Shown: positions 11,239 to 21,619 of the stretch, piece by piece
Layout of the letters: each line of letters opens with the position of its first letter
How positions within the stretch are numbered: position 1 is the stretch's first letter
Origin: Bemisia tabaci
Taxonomy: Eukaryota; Arthropoda; Insecta; Hemiptera; Aleyrodidae
DNA length: 64,000 bases
Direction: 5' to 3'
Assembly: GCF_918797505.1 (NCBI RefSeq)
Contig: NC_092794.1
Coordinates: 76,669,345 to 76,733,344 of the forward strand
Translations under genes and position numbers: made by a program
Notes under the pieces: model-generated
Told to the model about the DNA's origin: nothing
The model's database searches: none
Seen by the model: the letters and a program-made list of their open reading frames with translations, nothing else

Positions 11239-13396
11239 CATCGTTGTCACATCTCGAGTGTATTGTTGTAAACAGTCTGTTATTTACTCCCGTTAGATCC
11301 GTATTAAAAATGTTGTTCTTATTTTGGTACATGTAAATATTTTCCCATATGTCTAGTTTATTTTTCTCAGTGACTTTTCTTAGCAGTTTCGGTTCAAACG
11401 ATATTTCGTGTCCTTCTTCCCAGTAGTGTAGAGCTACTGCTGATTTCTCTGTTTGTCTATTTCTAACACATCTTTTATGTTCTTGGGCTCTTACTTTCAG
11501 TGAACGGCTGGTCTGTCCTATGTAGAATTTATTGCATTCTGTACAGTTAATTTGGTAAATACCTTTCTCCTCGTTGTCAGGTCTTCTGTTTTCAATCTTC
11601 CTGCTAAATTGTTGGGCAACATTGAACCTATTGGTGAAGCTTAGTTTTATGTTGAACTTCTCAAAAATCCTACGAAAAGCTGGGGCATATTTCGGATGGT
11701 ATGAGAATTTCTTAAACCTCATCTCGGCTTTCTCTATATTTAGCTTTGATGTTTCCTTATTTAGGGTTCTCTGCTTCACTTTTTCATTCAATTTCTTGAT
11801 TTCTCCTTTGTTAAAACTATTCTTTTCTGCTATCTCTAAAATTTTCTCTATTTCTATTTTGTAATCAGTTTCGTTCAAAGGAATGCTGTTTGTTCTGTGT
11901 AGCATGAAGTTGAAAGCTGCGAGTTTGTGTGGTCTGTGGTTGAACGCTCTGTTGTTGATATATGTTTCCGTGCTCGTAGGTTTCCGATATATTCCGAATT
12001 TGAGATTATCTTTGTCCCTATGTACGATTAGGTCTAAAAAGGGAAGTTTTTGTTCTTCTTCTACTTCAAGTGTGAATTGAATTTTCTCGTGGTATGAGTT
12101 AAGAATTGTAAGGGCTTCGTTAATATGGTGTTTTTTTAGTATCTCTAAGACATCATCTACGAACCGAGACCAATGTTGGAAAATTTTCGGGTATTCTTTA
12201 ATAGCTCTGCATTCAAATTCACTCATGACCAGCTCAGCTGTCAACGAGGAGATCGGGTTGCCCATCATTAGGCCGTCTAATTGTTCGTAAAGTTCATTGT
12301 TGAAGTAAAATGCGTTTTGAGTTAGACATAAATTTACTAGTCCCGCATATTCTTTAATTTTCATCGAGCTTATTCCATTTTTGTGTAGCCAATTTCTTAA
12401 GGTGTCTAGTGCCAAGTTTACTGGTATGCTAGGGTATAAAGATTTTACGTCAAAGGAAACAATCCTGTCATCTATTTCCAGTTTTATATTCTTAAGTTTT
12501 TCTACTAACTCAATCGAATTCCTTACACTCTTCGATTCAAAAATTTCATACAACTTGAATCTCTTGATTAACCATTTTGCCAATTTGTATGTGGTGGCTT
12601 CTCTACAATTTACAATTGGTCTCATCTCTTTTCCCGGTTTATGGATTTTCGGGTAAGCATATAAATAAGGTAGCTCAGCTGTTGTGTTGGTTAACCATTT
12701 CTTCTCAGTTTCAGGGATTACACTTACTCTGTCCAGGTTATACTTGAGTTCCTTCTTATAAGCGCTCAGCGGATTCTTCTTTACTTTCTTAAAATTACCA
12801 TTTTCTAGTAGTAAGTTGCAGCGTTGTATGTAATCAGTCTTCTCCATTATCACGGTGTTGTTCCCCTTATCTGATTTGGTGATATACAAGCCTTTCTTCT
12901 TCAGGTTACTAATCACTCGCCTCCTGTCGTTATGAACTTTTTTCTCTTTTTCTGACTGTTTGCCTATGCTCTCTAGGATGGGTATACATTTCTGGTGTAT
13001 TAAGAACTTTTCATTTTCATTAAGACCTCTAGTTGCGTTGTCAATGTCAGCTATATATTCAGTTATTTCTGTGGGGTAGCTGTAACAACTTTTTAGTCCT
13101 TGTCCTAAAATTTCTAATTCTTTCCCTGTTAATTTTTGACGTGAAAGGTTAATGACGTTGTCTGGAGCTGGTTGTTTACATTTCGGGCGATATATCTTAT
13201 TACATAAAATCGCTAGCTTCTTTTTTAAAGTATTCTTCTTGTTGTGTTTTTCTTTACTTAATCGGGTGTATAAATGCCTTTCAAAAGAACCCCAGAGTTC
13301 TGGTCCAAAGTGGGTTCCCAATCTTAAATGCATGCTGTAGGCCCGATTTTCAAGAATACTTCGTTCTCTGTATTTGTCACCGATTGTTTTTTGCAA
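11192..13396 (-). CDS. Penelope-like reverse transcriptase / GIY-YIG endonuclease
   Basis: An intact 734-codon frame. The first ATG is codon 22 (13331-13333); the open frame continues upstream into the terminal repeat, so the start is uncertain. Order of domains: a basic N-terminal region; the RT core with motif A in SFDVKSLYPSIP (about residue 325), the LMMGNPISSLTAELVM segment, and catalytic RFVDDV (about residue 410); a C-terminal thumb/linker rich in Lys and Glu; then a GIY-YIG nuclease starting GIYQINCTECNKFYIGQT (about residue 635). RT copies element RNA, while the GIY-YIG domain nicks the target and primes synthesis. The frame terminates inside the terminal repeat, immediately before the ribozyme-like fold. 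Length and domain order match endonuclease-bearing PLEs, and all key residues are present. Confidence 0.95.
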   Translation of the reverse strand: MQKTIGDKYRERSILENRAYSMHLRLGTHFGPELWGSFERHLYTRLSKEKHNKKNTLKKKLAILCNKIYRPKCKQPAPDNVINLSRQKLTGKELEILGQGLKSCYSYPTEITEYIADIDNATRGLNENEKFLIHQKCIPILESIGKQSEKEKKVHNDRRRVISNLKKKGLYITKSDKGNNTVIMEKTDYIQRCNLLLENGNFKKVKKNPLSAYKKELKYNLDRVSVIPETEKKWLTNTTAELPYLYAYPKIHKPGKEMRPIVNCREATTYKLAKWLIKRFKLYEIFESKSVRNSIELVEKLKNIKLEIDDRIVSFDVKSLYPSIPVNLALDTLRNWLHKNGISSMKIKEYAGLVNLCLTQNAFYFNNELYEQLDGLMMGNPISSLTAELVMSEFECRAIKEYPKIFQHWSRFVDDVLEILKKHHINEALTILNSYHEKIQFTLEVEEEQKLPFLDLIVHRDKDNLKFGIYRKPTSTETYINNRAFNHRPHKLAAFNFMLHRTNSIPLNETDYKIEIEKILEIAEKNSFNKGEIKKLNEKVKQRTLNKETSKLNIEKAEMRFKKFSYHPKYAPAFRRIFEKFNIKLSFTNRFNVAQQFSRKIENRRPDNEEKGIYQINCTECNKFYIGQTSRSLKVRAQEHKRCVRNRQTEKSAVALHYWEEGHEISFEPKLLRKVTEKNKLDIWENIYMYQNKNNIFNTDLTGVNNRLFTTIHSRCDNDGGTGNNPGPKSADWN

Positions 13397-13401
13397 TAAA
13401 G

Positions 13402-13580
13402 AGGGACGGGAAATAATCCGGGACCGAAATCAGCTGATTGGAATTGACCAGTCGCGCCGATGATGGAGGGCAGGTAACCTCCGAAACGCGTCCGCTTCCG
13501 TGAAAAGAAGATTTTATGCAAGTGAGTGGTTCAAAAATTGTCTTAAAAGTTTTTTAAATTTTTTAGAATCTTAAATTTTA
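13402..13580 (+). repeat. PLE terminal repeat, 5' of the ORF (inverted copy)
   Basis: Near-identical inverse of 11065-11238. It carries the same hammerhead-like core, here readable on the + strand (13440-13499). Confidence 0.85.
13440..13499 (+). ncRNA. Candidate hammerhead ribozyme (a second copy on the - strand at about 11141-11200)
   Basis: Elements in order: a possible outer stem GGAA (13440-13443) pairing with TTCC (13496-13499); GCG (13454-13456) pairing with CGC (13493-13495); core CCGATGA (13457-13463) against the consensus CUGANGA; stem II GGAGG/CCTCC around the loop GCAGGTAA; GAAA (13483-13486); and GTC (13490-13492) as the cleavage triplet, with a very short stem III. Hammerhead motifs in terminal repeats are an established property of Penelope-like elements. 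The one departure is C in place of U at the second core position, which could weaken or abolish cleavage. Confidence 0.5.
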
Positions 13581-13633
13581 CTCTTGTGTAGTGTTTTAAA
13601 CTCATAAAAAATCGTTTCATCAAGTGTTTACAT

Positions 13634-14330
13634 GAATTTCACTTCAAATTCATATCAAAAAATGTAAAAAGAAGAAAGATGTGATTTCGAGGAGACTAAA
13701 CATTTTTCATATAAAATTTACATGAATTTAAGTAAATGATTTCCTTACCGGTGACAACTTGAGCCCTTTTTTTAACATAATTTTATCACTACACAAAAAG
13801 AACGTGGCAAAAACACATAAAAATTATCTCGATCATTTTTTTTCTTAACTGAAAATTCATATAAAGACATATTAATTTTTTCAACGCTCACCACTCGAAA
13901 ATATTTTTTTCCATAATTTACACATAAAAATTACATGAAAAGAATGTGACGAAAACACATAAAATTACCTTGATCAATTATTTTTTTCACATTAAATTCA
14001 TATAAATATGTTTATGAAATTTTTTTGACCCTCCCGCAATAAAGATTTAATTATTTGTTTTCAAATTTTTTTCATGGTTATTTTCAAGTTCTTATAAGTT
14101 GATTATTGATTTTTCATCATTTCATCTTCTTTTACATCTTTAATTATTATGTTTGGTTTCGCATTTTGTGTTTCTTAGTCTCATCTTTAAGGAAAACATA
14201 ACTTGTAAAACTTCACTTACATTTTAAGTGATTAAAAAATAAAATGAAAAAATTAAGTGTAGATTCAAATTCAACACAAAAACATCACTCTCTGTCAAAT
14301 TGATTCTAGTGGGGGCCCTGAAATGGCAAA
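13634..14330. other. AT-rich intronic sequence with a diverged direct repeat
   Basis: The phrase AACGTGGCAAAAACACATAAAA (about 13800) recurs as AATGTGACGAAAACACATAAAA (about 13943), with similar following sequence including AATTCATATAAA. These are two diverged units of roughly 140 bp. Nothing coding. Confidence 0.55.
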
Positions 14331-14380
14331 AATACGTCTAATTTGATCGCATGCGCGGATGGAGTAGTGGCTCTGTCTCT

Positions 14381-14463
14381 TGGACGATCACCTAAGTTAA
14401 ACAACGCCGAGCGTAGTTAGTACTTAGATGGGAGACCGTTTGGGAATGAGCGCTGCCTGCTAA
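14381..14463 (+). pseudogene. 5S rRNA-derived sequence (5S pseudogene or SINE3-type head)
   Basis: GATCACCTAAGTTAAACAAC followed by GTTAGTACTTAGATGGGAGA and CCGTTTGGGAA reproduces the internal control region of animal 5S rRNA (box A, intermediate element and box C) with a few changes. The 5' third of 5S is not recognisable, and the 3' end diverges after about 14450. A functional 5S gene is unlikely for that reason. A 5S-headed SINE (SINE3 type) or a retroposed 5S pseudogene is more likely. There is no clear tail or target duplication by eye. Confidence 0.75.
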
Positions 14464-14559
14464 GCCTCGTGTCAGAAATACGAGAACGGTAATTCCCAGC
14501 AGCGCTCTCTGGTCGTCAAATCGTGAGATAAACGTGAGAAACTGAATAGATACGTAAAA

Positions 14560-17500
14560 TTACACAAGCAGGTAGTGCGTTTTTACTTTATGTCTTATCA
14601 GTTGATACATGGTACCAACTGATACCAAGTATCATTTCAGATCTGTTGATACTTCGAACTGCCACCACTTATCAGTTTAGATCAGTTGAAGCCATCAACT
14701 GACCCGATCTCAATTGATGTCTACTGATGCTCCGCGCCAAAACACCGTTGACAAACTGATACACCGTCAACTGATCATTTTTACCAGATAACTCACCAAG
14801 CGACTTAGTCACTCGCAGACTTCATCTCTGGGCCCACCGCAATACCGCGCAAGGTTCCATGAGGTGATTCCATTTCAAAATTCCGGTACGACCTCGTGAG
14901 CCAAACTTAGACCTTACCCCTCCCCGCTTGAGAAACTTACGTGATACTTAAACGGTTTCCTAGTTCGGCCCAAAAATCGTAGAAAGTACCTACCATGAAA
15001 AATATAATTTACCAAAAGTTTTAATAGTTCGTTTTTGCGTGTTGATTCAGTGTATGGTATACCTACTTTGACCGTAGGATGGGCTCATTTTGGAAAAGTG
15101 GGAAGCTAATGGTGACGAGAGGCTTTTTTATGTCGGTCGTATAGCAAACCGATTGATTACACGAATGACATGGACACGAAGGCGATAATGCACTTTTCTT
15201 GCGTTATCGATGCTTAGAATCTGCCGCAAAAAAAGTGCGCGACGGAACGGGCCATAAAAAAGAAGACAGTGGTTTTGTCCATCCGACAGACAAATAGCAT
15301 AGGCCATAACACAATTTTCCATTTTTTATCCGTTTTTCTTAGTGAATTGGTAAGCACGTGAAAATTGGGACTTAAAATTTTAGACTCTTTTCATGGTAGA
15401 TAAGGAGGTTGCAAGAATTATTTCATCTAGGGATATTTTCGTAGCTCCGATGAGAGCCAAGCAGGGTCAAAGGATTTAGTTCGCTTATCGATTTTTTTTA
15501 AAGAAAATTTCGCCTATTTCTTTTTTTTTTGAGAGGGGGCTGAAAAATTGGGCCTCCAATTTTTAGAGACCTTATTATAGAAGATTAAAATGGTAATAAT
15601 CGTCTTGTACCACTTCAGAGGCAATAGCAAGAGGTAAGAGAAAATCGCTAAAAATTCGCTGATAATGGTTTCATTAACCTTTCTGTTGCCTCTTAGATGG
15701 TACCAAACGCGCGACCACTGCCAGATAATTTTAAAAGCTTCTTTTTCAAGTTTGAAAATTCTTTGAAAATTGAAGGCCTAATTTTCGTCTAGTTACTAAA
15801 TTATTAAAAATATTTGACGAAAATCACTGCAAAGTGTTTGCGACCTTGATATTGGTACCAACCTGCCCATTAATATACTCATTACAGCCTCTTAATGTCT
15901 TTTAAATAAGCTTTTTAGAAAAAACAAAACTCTCATTTTTTCATGCTTACCAAGCCGGGTTGAAAATTAGTAGAAAGTAAAAATGAAGAGACTTAAGCCC
16001 TATCGAGCGATTCAGCTGAACTATATGCTTACACATATATGGAACAAGAAACCGGGCATCTAGGAAACCAAAAATAGCACTCGATTTATCATGAAAATGT
16101 TTCCCCAAAAACCGGTAGCAGATTGTCTGCATGTTTGCGAAGTCAATTGAAGAAATCTACAAAATCGTGGAAATGGCGGTCTCAATTGTGTATCCAGCTT
16201 TTCTAGGGCATATGGAGGACAATAGATTATTTTTATCCAACATTTAATAAGCACGCTTCAATGAACAACGAGCTGCAAGTATCAACTCCAGAAATGAGGA
16301 CTAAAGGTAATTTTTATTTTGTGTAAAAAGTTTGAAAGAGTCTATAGCAATGGCGTAAATGGAGGGCCGCACTGAGGGCGAGCCCAAGGCTTTAAGGGGA
16401 CCAGTCACTTCCTGAAATTTTGAAATGGAATCACCTCATGGAGCCTTGCGCGGTATTGAGGTGGGCCCAGAGATGAAGTCTGCGAGTGACTAAGTCGCTT
16501 GGTGAGTTAAGTAACTCTTTACAGAAAACGCATGAAATAAAAAAAAAAGAAGTTAATTTGTACACAACTGAAGAGTGCAAGCCTGAAACATTACCCTAAA
16601 ATACAAATCTTGCGTAAGATACTCAAAAAGGGGGGAGGGGTTTGGTCTAAATTTGACTCACGGGATCTTACGAAGGGGGAGGAGAGTCAAGTCAAGTTTT
16701 ACGTGAGCCTCCCACTTCAAGAAAAAATAATAATTTTGAATAGAAAAATAAAGTCGCCAGTTTTCACACTTTCTCTGTCACTTTCTGGAAAATTGGGGGG
16801 GGGGGGATCAGGGCAGTTAATTGATTCTAAAGGGGATTGAAAAGTAGTTGCACTGTTGCTTTACAAGGGGTGGAGTTTTAAAATGTAGTCCAAAAAGCCG
16901 TAAGTATCACTTGAATCGTTACCAGAACAAATTAGTGGACGTTTAATAATAAAGCGAAAACTAGCAACTATGGCGCTTTAGGAAAGAGCCTTTATAATGG
17001 AAATGATTGATTTTGGTCGTAAATAGACGAGCAGAGGTGTATTAACCATCACTGCCATCATCCGCCACCTAAAATCGCCAGTTTACAATTCAAAACATAG
17101 GCGGCCGCGCGCCGACCCGCTCCGTTTTTGCGCTTTTGCTCCCTCAATTTTAAAGATAAACCTATGATGTAATATACCAAATCAACGCTTAAAGAACGAT
17201 CTACAACTTTTACTGAGGGTATTTTTCGATCCGGGTCTTCATAAGGACGTAAATACAGAAAATGCCGGTCAATAATTCTCAATTTTCAATTTCTTTCCAT
17301 TTTACTCATATTTAAATTACTTTGACATTCAAAACTATAGTTTATTCGGAAAGAAGACTCAATTACCTACAGTTTAAAAACAATTGAACTCTCTAGGTCC
17401 ATTTCTCGCTTCGTGGTGAATTTTTGAAAACATGTCCAATTTTCAACTTCATCGGACCACTGTGCGCAGTTCCCTAAGGGGACTCATGGGGACTTTTGGC

Positions 17501-17610
17501 TAAAAACTCCTTTTCATATGAAGAATCGATTGGGCATAAATCCAGCCGTATGTTCGTTTTCGGCCATCAAAATACTTACTTCGTTTCCTGGACTATATGC
17601 AATTTGTTCC
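14560..17610 (-). repeat. Right arm of the long inverted repeat (split by an insertion)
   Basis: Reverse counterpart of 6812-8300. The outer part (16510-17610) is about 1.1 kb and closely matched. The inner part (about 14560-14788) carries the CAACTGATACC-rich sequence. Between them a TA-flanked element (14791-16507) has been inserted. The ACP exon begins 330 bp beyond the outer end. Confidence 0.85.
14791..16507. mobile_element. TA-flanked terminal-inverted-repeat element in the right arm
   Basis: The ends are ACTCACCAAGCGACTTAGTC and its complement. TIRs are about 95 bp (14791-14885 and 16413-16507), and TA sits on both sides. The uninterrupted version of the same arm at about 7905-7925 shows the pre-insertion sequence, which confirms the boundaries. 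The interior has no recognisable transposase; short - strand frames at 15128-15322 and 15947-16254 resemble nothing I know. Probably non-autonomous, Tc1/mariner-type by its target choice. Confidence 0.75.
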
Positions 17611-17939
17611 GGGTCAAACCGTATTTCTCCCTGACCACTTTGCTAAAGCTCAAATCGTGATCTTATTACCTACAGACTCTTGAAGGGGCACAGAACTGGA
17701 TTTTAAATTGTATATAGGCTCAACCAATAATCTGTCCTTTCATTGACAAAAAGCAGGAGGGGAAAATAAATTAAGAAAGAAAGAAGGGAAAATCTCTCAA
17801 ACTCTTGTGGATGCAACTGCACCCACGTGCACCTATCACGCGCCGCCTCTGAGAAGAACTAGCCTGATAAAATAATGGTGTTCGTCATTTTGTATGTAGT
17901 TAGCTTAAAATTCAGTCTAAGATTGAAATGTATTTACAG

Positions 17940-18152
17940 GATTGCGTGATTTGAAGACAGTGAGCCTCCACTCAACCCTAGCAGAATTGGGTATGGATTC
18001 CATGATGGCTGTAGAAATCAAGCAGACGCTAGAAAGAGAATTTGAGGTTTTTCTGACTCCACAAGACATTCGGGGGATGACGTTTGCAAAACTACAAGAC
18101 ATTGCAGCCCAAACAAATTCTGAGGATAAAGGAGTATCTAAAGGAGGATCAG
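17940..18152 (+). CDS. FASN: Fatty acid synthase exon: acyl carrier protein (ACP) domain
   Basis: Third visible exon, after a 12.6-kb transposon-filled intron. The acceptor is TATTTACAG at 17931-17939. The exon contains the ACP signature LGMDSMMAVEI, whose Ser is the 4'-phosphopantetheine attachment site, and the downstream helix FLTPQDIRGMTFAKLQDIA. The ACP carries the growing acyl chain between FAS active sites. Two donors sit close together. GTAGGT at 18153 leaves phase 1, and the next exon then reads on with an Asp codon. GTAAGA at 18157 would put the next exon into an early stop, so 18152 is the chosen end. The C-terminal residues (EDKGVSKGGSG) are the flexible ACP-thioesterase linker. 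Confidence 0.94.
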
Positions 18153-18940
18153 GTAGGTAAGAAACTGAATAGGTGTCGGGAAAGAGTAGAAAATAAAATT
18201 ATCCTGAGATGTTTAGCGGCAAGTATTCATGAGAAAAGAAAATTTTCCTCGCCACTTTTCCGGTTTTCCAAGTGGCATTATATCTAAACGGAAAAAATAT
18301 GTGACGGATTCTAGTAGGTGTACTGGCAAGATACAACAAAACAACCTGGCAGACTGAAGCTCTCGTAAAAACACTTTTACCAACCAGCTCCGAAAATATT
18401 ATCATAAAGTAATGTAATTGTCCAAATATTTATTGGACAGCAAGCAGCAAAAAACTTCGAGTCTCTGACCATAGAAGTGGGTCTTTCTTCCCAGAATCTT
18501 CATTAAAAATAAGAATTATTGAATCCTGGAACTATCGTACCTATCTATAAAACTCCTGTCTACCATGTACGTTTCCAGATTTTTGCATCCAACTGGGTTA
18601 ATGGTACATGCTAAGTTAGTGGATGATAAAAGGCAGAGGTCTTGCCTTGCAAGAAAGAATAATAAACAGGAACTTTTCAGTTCTAAGGAATTGATATCAA
18701 AGTTCAATTCGTTTTGGAACGTTTAAAGTTCTAGGAACTTTATCGAAAGAGTTTTCAAGGAAAGAGAATGTCACTTCAAAATGTTCAATGCGCAAATCGG
18801 AACAAATACTAAGCTGTAGAAAGTTTTTCTGCTCTTCGAAAAATGCTTAAATTACTAGAACATTCACAGATTTAAAAAATCATTGCTCAAAAGAGACGAC
18901 TGAGCTGCAATTATCTCAAGGACCTTTATTGTTGCGTATA
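18153..18940. other. FASN intron, 5' part
   Basis: AT-rich intronic sequence without recognised repeats or genes, between the ACP exon and the nested elements that begin near 18950. Confidence 0.6.
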
Positions 18941-18947
18941 CATTTTC

Positions 18948-21604
18948 AAAGAGGGTTAAGGTGAGGTTGGGTAACTGGGCAGGAGTTCGGAGAAAAATGT
19001 CAAAATTTCAACTTCATGATTTTTTCCCCATCATTATATTGACTGTGGAGGCTACTTTTAAATTTTTTTTAGTAAGTACAACACCTTGTCTAAATGTAGG
19101 AAGAGTCAAAAGTCGAATTTCATCTTTCATTTTTTTCCCACAAATTTTCAAAAATTTCCCGTTTTTTTCACCCAGTTACCCAACGTCGTGGGGTAACTGG
19201 ACTACCCCCCCCCCTTAATTTTTGAGGGGGGCATTATTTTTAATTCTCATTGGCCAGAAGGTGATGTCCTGCTCATGAAGGTTTAAGAAAATGTCATTTG
19301 AATGTATATAAACATGTTTAAGTGGTTAAGAATGATGTCGTAACAGTTAGCGGCAAAAAAACCCTCAAATCTGAGAATTGAATAACGGTAAAAAAAAATC
19401 GTTTCCTTGTAGATAAATGCTTAGAACTTTTTTTATTACTACTTATAAAGTAGTATTGTATACCAGGACACTGTTTGGCCACTTTTAGTGAGATTAAGCA
19501 TGATACATTTTTAAAAAATGAAAAAAAATTAAGCCGCAAGGCTGATCTGGGATAGAGTCAGGCGCCAAAAAGTTCCCTTAATTTTTAAGGGGGGCATTAT
19601 TTGTAATTCTCATTGGCCAGAAAAGAATGTCCTTCTCATGAGGGTTTCAGAGAATTTCATTTGAATTTATATAACCATGTTTAAGTCGTTAAAAGTGATG
19701 TCGTAACAGTTAGCGGCAAAAATGTAATTAAGTAATGCTTAAGTTATGCTATAATTGACTTGAGTTAGAAGTTTAGTGTGCTGGGAACCCTGATTATTGG
19801 TCTTTGGCACTTAAAAGTCCACAATAGTCAATTAGTTTTGAAATTTTCAGAAGTTAACAAACACCGAAACAGCAACCTTGCAATGGGTAACTGGGCAGGT
19901 GCCACCACTGCCACCTGCCCAGTTACCTTGGGGTGGGTGCCCAGTTACCCCACAAAGGGAAAATTTTCAAGGTAACTGGGCATCAACCCTTTGCAGCCAT
20001 TATTTTCATCCAATTACGTTGTAATTACTCACGCATTACACAAATACATCATACATGAAGAAGAATTGTCAAAGTTGAATAAAATACTTGCTGGGAGTGA
20101 GATATGAGGCTCTTTTCGGGACCACCTCTGGCGTTGTTTTGAAAAAAAAGCTGTATAATTTTCGGCACTCCACCATTCACCATAAACATTTTTTTTGAAG
20201 TTATGTTTACATGTTCTAGATGGTTTACGTCATAATGAAGGTATGCCAACAGTGAAAACAATTTTTCCACTAATCTGGTAGAAATACAGAGGGTACTGCC
20301 CAGTTACCCCTCCGCCCAGTTACCCAACCTCACCTTATGCAAAACGGCCAAAAAATGACCCCGCGGGGATTGTACGAAACTTTGTGGGATGATTGTATAG
20401 GTCATTTTGGGCCTGCATCTGGCTGCTTTTAGGCGAAAACCGCAGGGAAACAGCGTTGCCATTTGTTAAAGTCGTAACCTTCAAACACCCATAACTTTCG
20501 CAAAAATGCAGTTACAGAGCTCGTATTTATACCAAAAAATGCGGAAAATTTTGCTCCATCGACCTACTCAAAGGAAATTTTTATTTGAGTCCACTGTTGC
20601 CACGTTTTGGCCATTTTTTAAATTTTCATAATGATTAAAAATCACGTTATCGGGTAAAAGTGTGTTTGCAGTTGGTGGGGATTGAATAAAAACCTGTCGG
20701 AATTATTGTTCGGTCGATTCCGCATCCATTGATATGTTATACTTTTCTGAGAGGCTTAGGGAATCCAAGTTACAGCGATTTAAAAATTCGGCAACACGCC
20801 CGACGCCCGATTTTGACGCTCGTTAAGGTACGTTTCGCGACTCCGTGTTGAAGGAGAACGCCTAGATAAAACAAAATTCGAAGAGCCAGTTCATGTTTTA
20901 CGCTTTTTTGAAACTTTCACGTCATTTTTAGAAATTCAAGTAGCGGCGGTGTTGCCGGTTTTCAATGAAAACCACCGCTGCGATCACAATTGAAAGTAGT
21001 ACTCATTTAATCACGTTTAGCTACATAGTTTATCATAAACTGACCATTTGCGACATGATGTTAACAACGTCGCCTAATTTCCGTCGGAATTCGCGTAGAG
21101 GCGGGGTTGCCAGTTTTCAAGGAAACCGCCGCCGCAATCACAAAAAAATGTATCACTCATTAAATCACGTCCAGCCTTATTCTGTTATTGGAATTGTCGA
21201 TTTATCGAATCGATGGTTTCTTCTATCTCTTTGCAACGGCACTGGTGCCCGACAATAATGAGGTATCGATATTGTATCGAGATCAAGATCGATGGATCTA
21301 AGTCCCTTTCCAAAACTAATCATCAGACCGCTCGGGTGATTCGGTAGCCTTAAATGCGTAGGTCGATGGAGCAAAATTTTCCGCATTTTTTGGTATAAAT
21401 ACGAGCTCTGTAACTGCATTTTTGCGAAAGTTATGGGTGTTTGAAGGTTACGACTTTAACAAATGGCAACGCTGTTTCCCTGCGGTTTTCGCCTAAAAGC
21501 AGCCAGATGCAGGCCCAAAATGACCTATACAATCATCCCACAAAGTTTCGTACAATCCCCGAGGGGGCACTTTTTGGCCGTTTTGCATAGGTAACCCTCT
21601 TTCC
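18948..21604. mobile_element. Foldback element reaching the TE-exon splice acceptor
   Basis: Arms of about 245 bp: TGCAAAACGGCCAAAAA (20338) reads inward to about 20580, and its complement runs from about 21355 to 21590 (GGCCGTTTTGCAT). Outside them AAAGAGGGTTA (18948-18958) and TAACCCTCTTT (about 21593-21603) form an outer inverted match, consistent with a single element later split at its left end by the 18959-20335 insertion. Inside, two diverged direct copies of a (T/G)GTTGCC(G/A)GTTTTCAA segment occur near 20950 and 21105. No coding sequence. Confidence 0.65.
18959..20335. mobile_element. TA-flanked element with GGTAACTGGGC subterminal motifs
   Basis: The left end AGGTGAGGTTGGGTAACTGG and its complement at the right end are flanked by TA (18957-18958 and 20336-20337). 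GGTAACTGG(G/A)C or its complement recurs at least eight times inside. A direct duplication lies within it (GCATTATTTTTAATTCTC region at about 19223 and again at about 19585, period about 362 bp). No transposase ORF. It is inserted into the left end of the foldback described next. Confidence 0.8.
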
Positions 21605-21619
21605 TCTCTTATGTTGCAG

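Larger units (their letters stand above)
11065..13617 (-). mobile_element. Full-length Penelope-like retroelement (PLE)
   Basis: The element is bounded by a 16-bp direct repeat CATCAAGTGTTTACAT at 11049-11064 and 13618-13633, which I read as the target duplication. It holds one long uninterrupted ORF on the - strand. Terminal repeats of about 180 bp lie in inverted orientation, at 11065-11238 and about 13402-13580; they share the order TTTTAAGACAATTTTTGAAC, a TGCATAAAATCTTC segment, a GC-rich core and CCCGTCCCTC. Inverted or partial pLTR arrangements are characteristic of Penelope elements. The lack of frame damage suggests recent insertion. It sits between the arms of the long inverted repeat in the 12.6-kb FASN intron, antisense to FASN. 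Confidence 0.9.

Noticed and set aside
18153..18160. Alternative donor GTAAGA at 18157 for the ACP exon
   Set aside because: Joins to the next exon out of frame and gives an early stop; the GTAGGT donor at 18153 keeps the frame.
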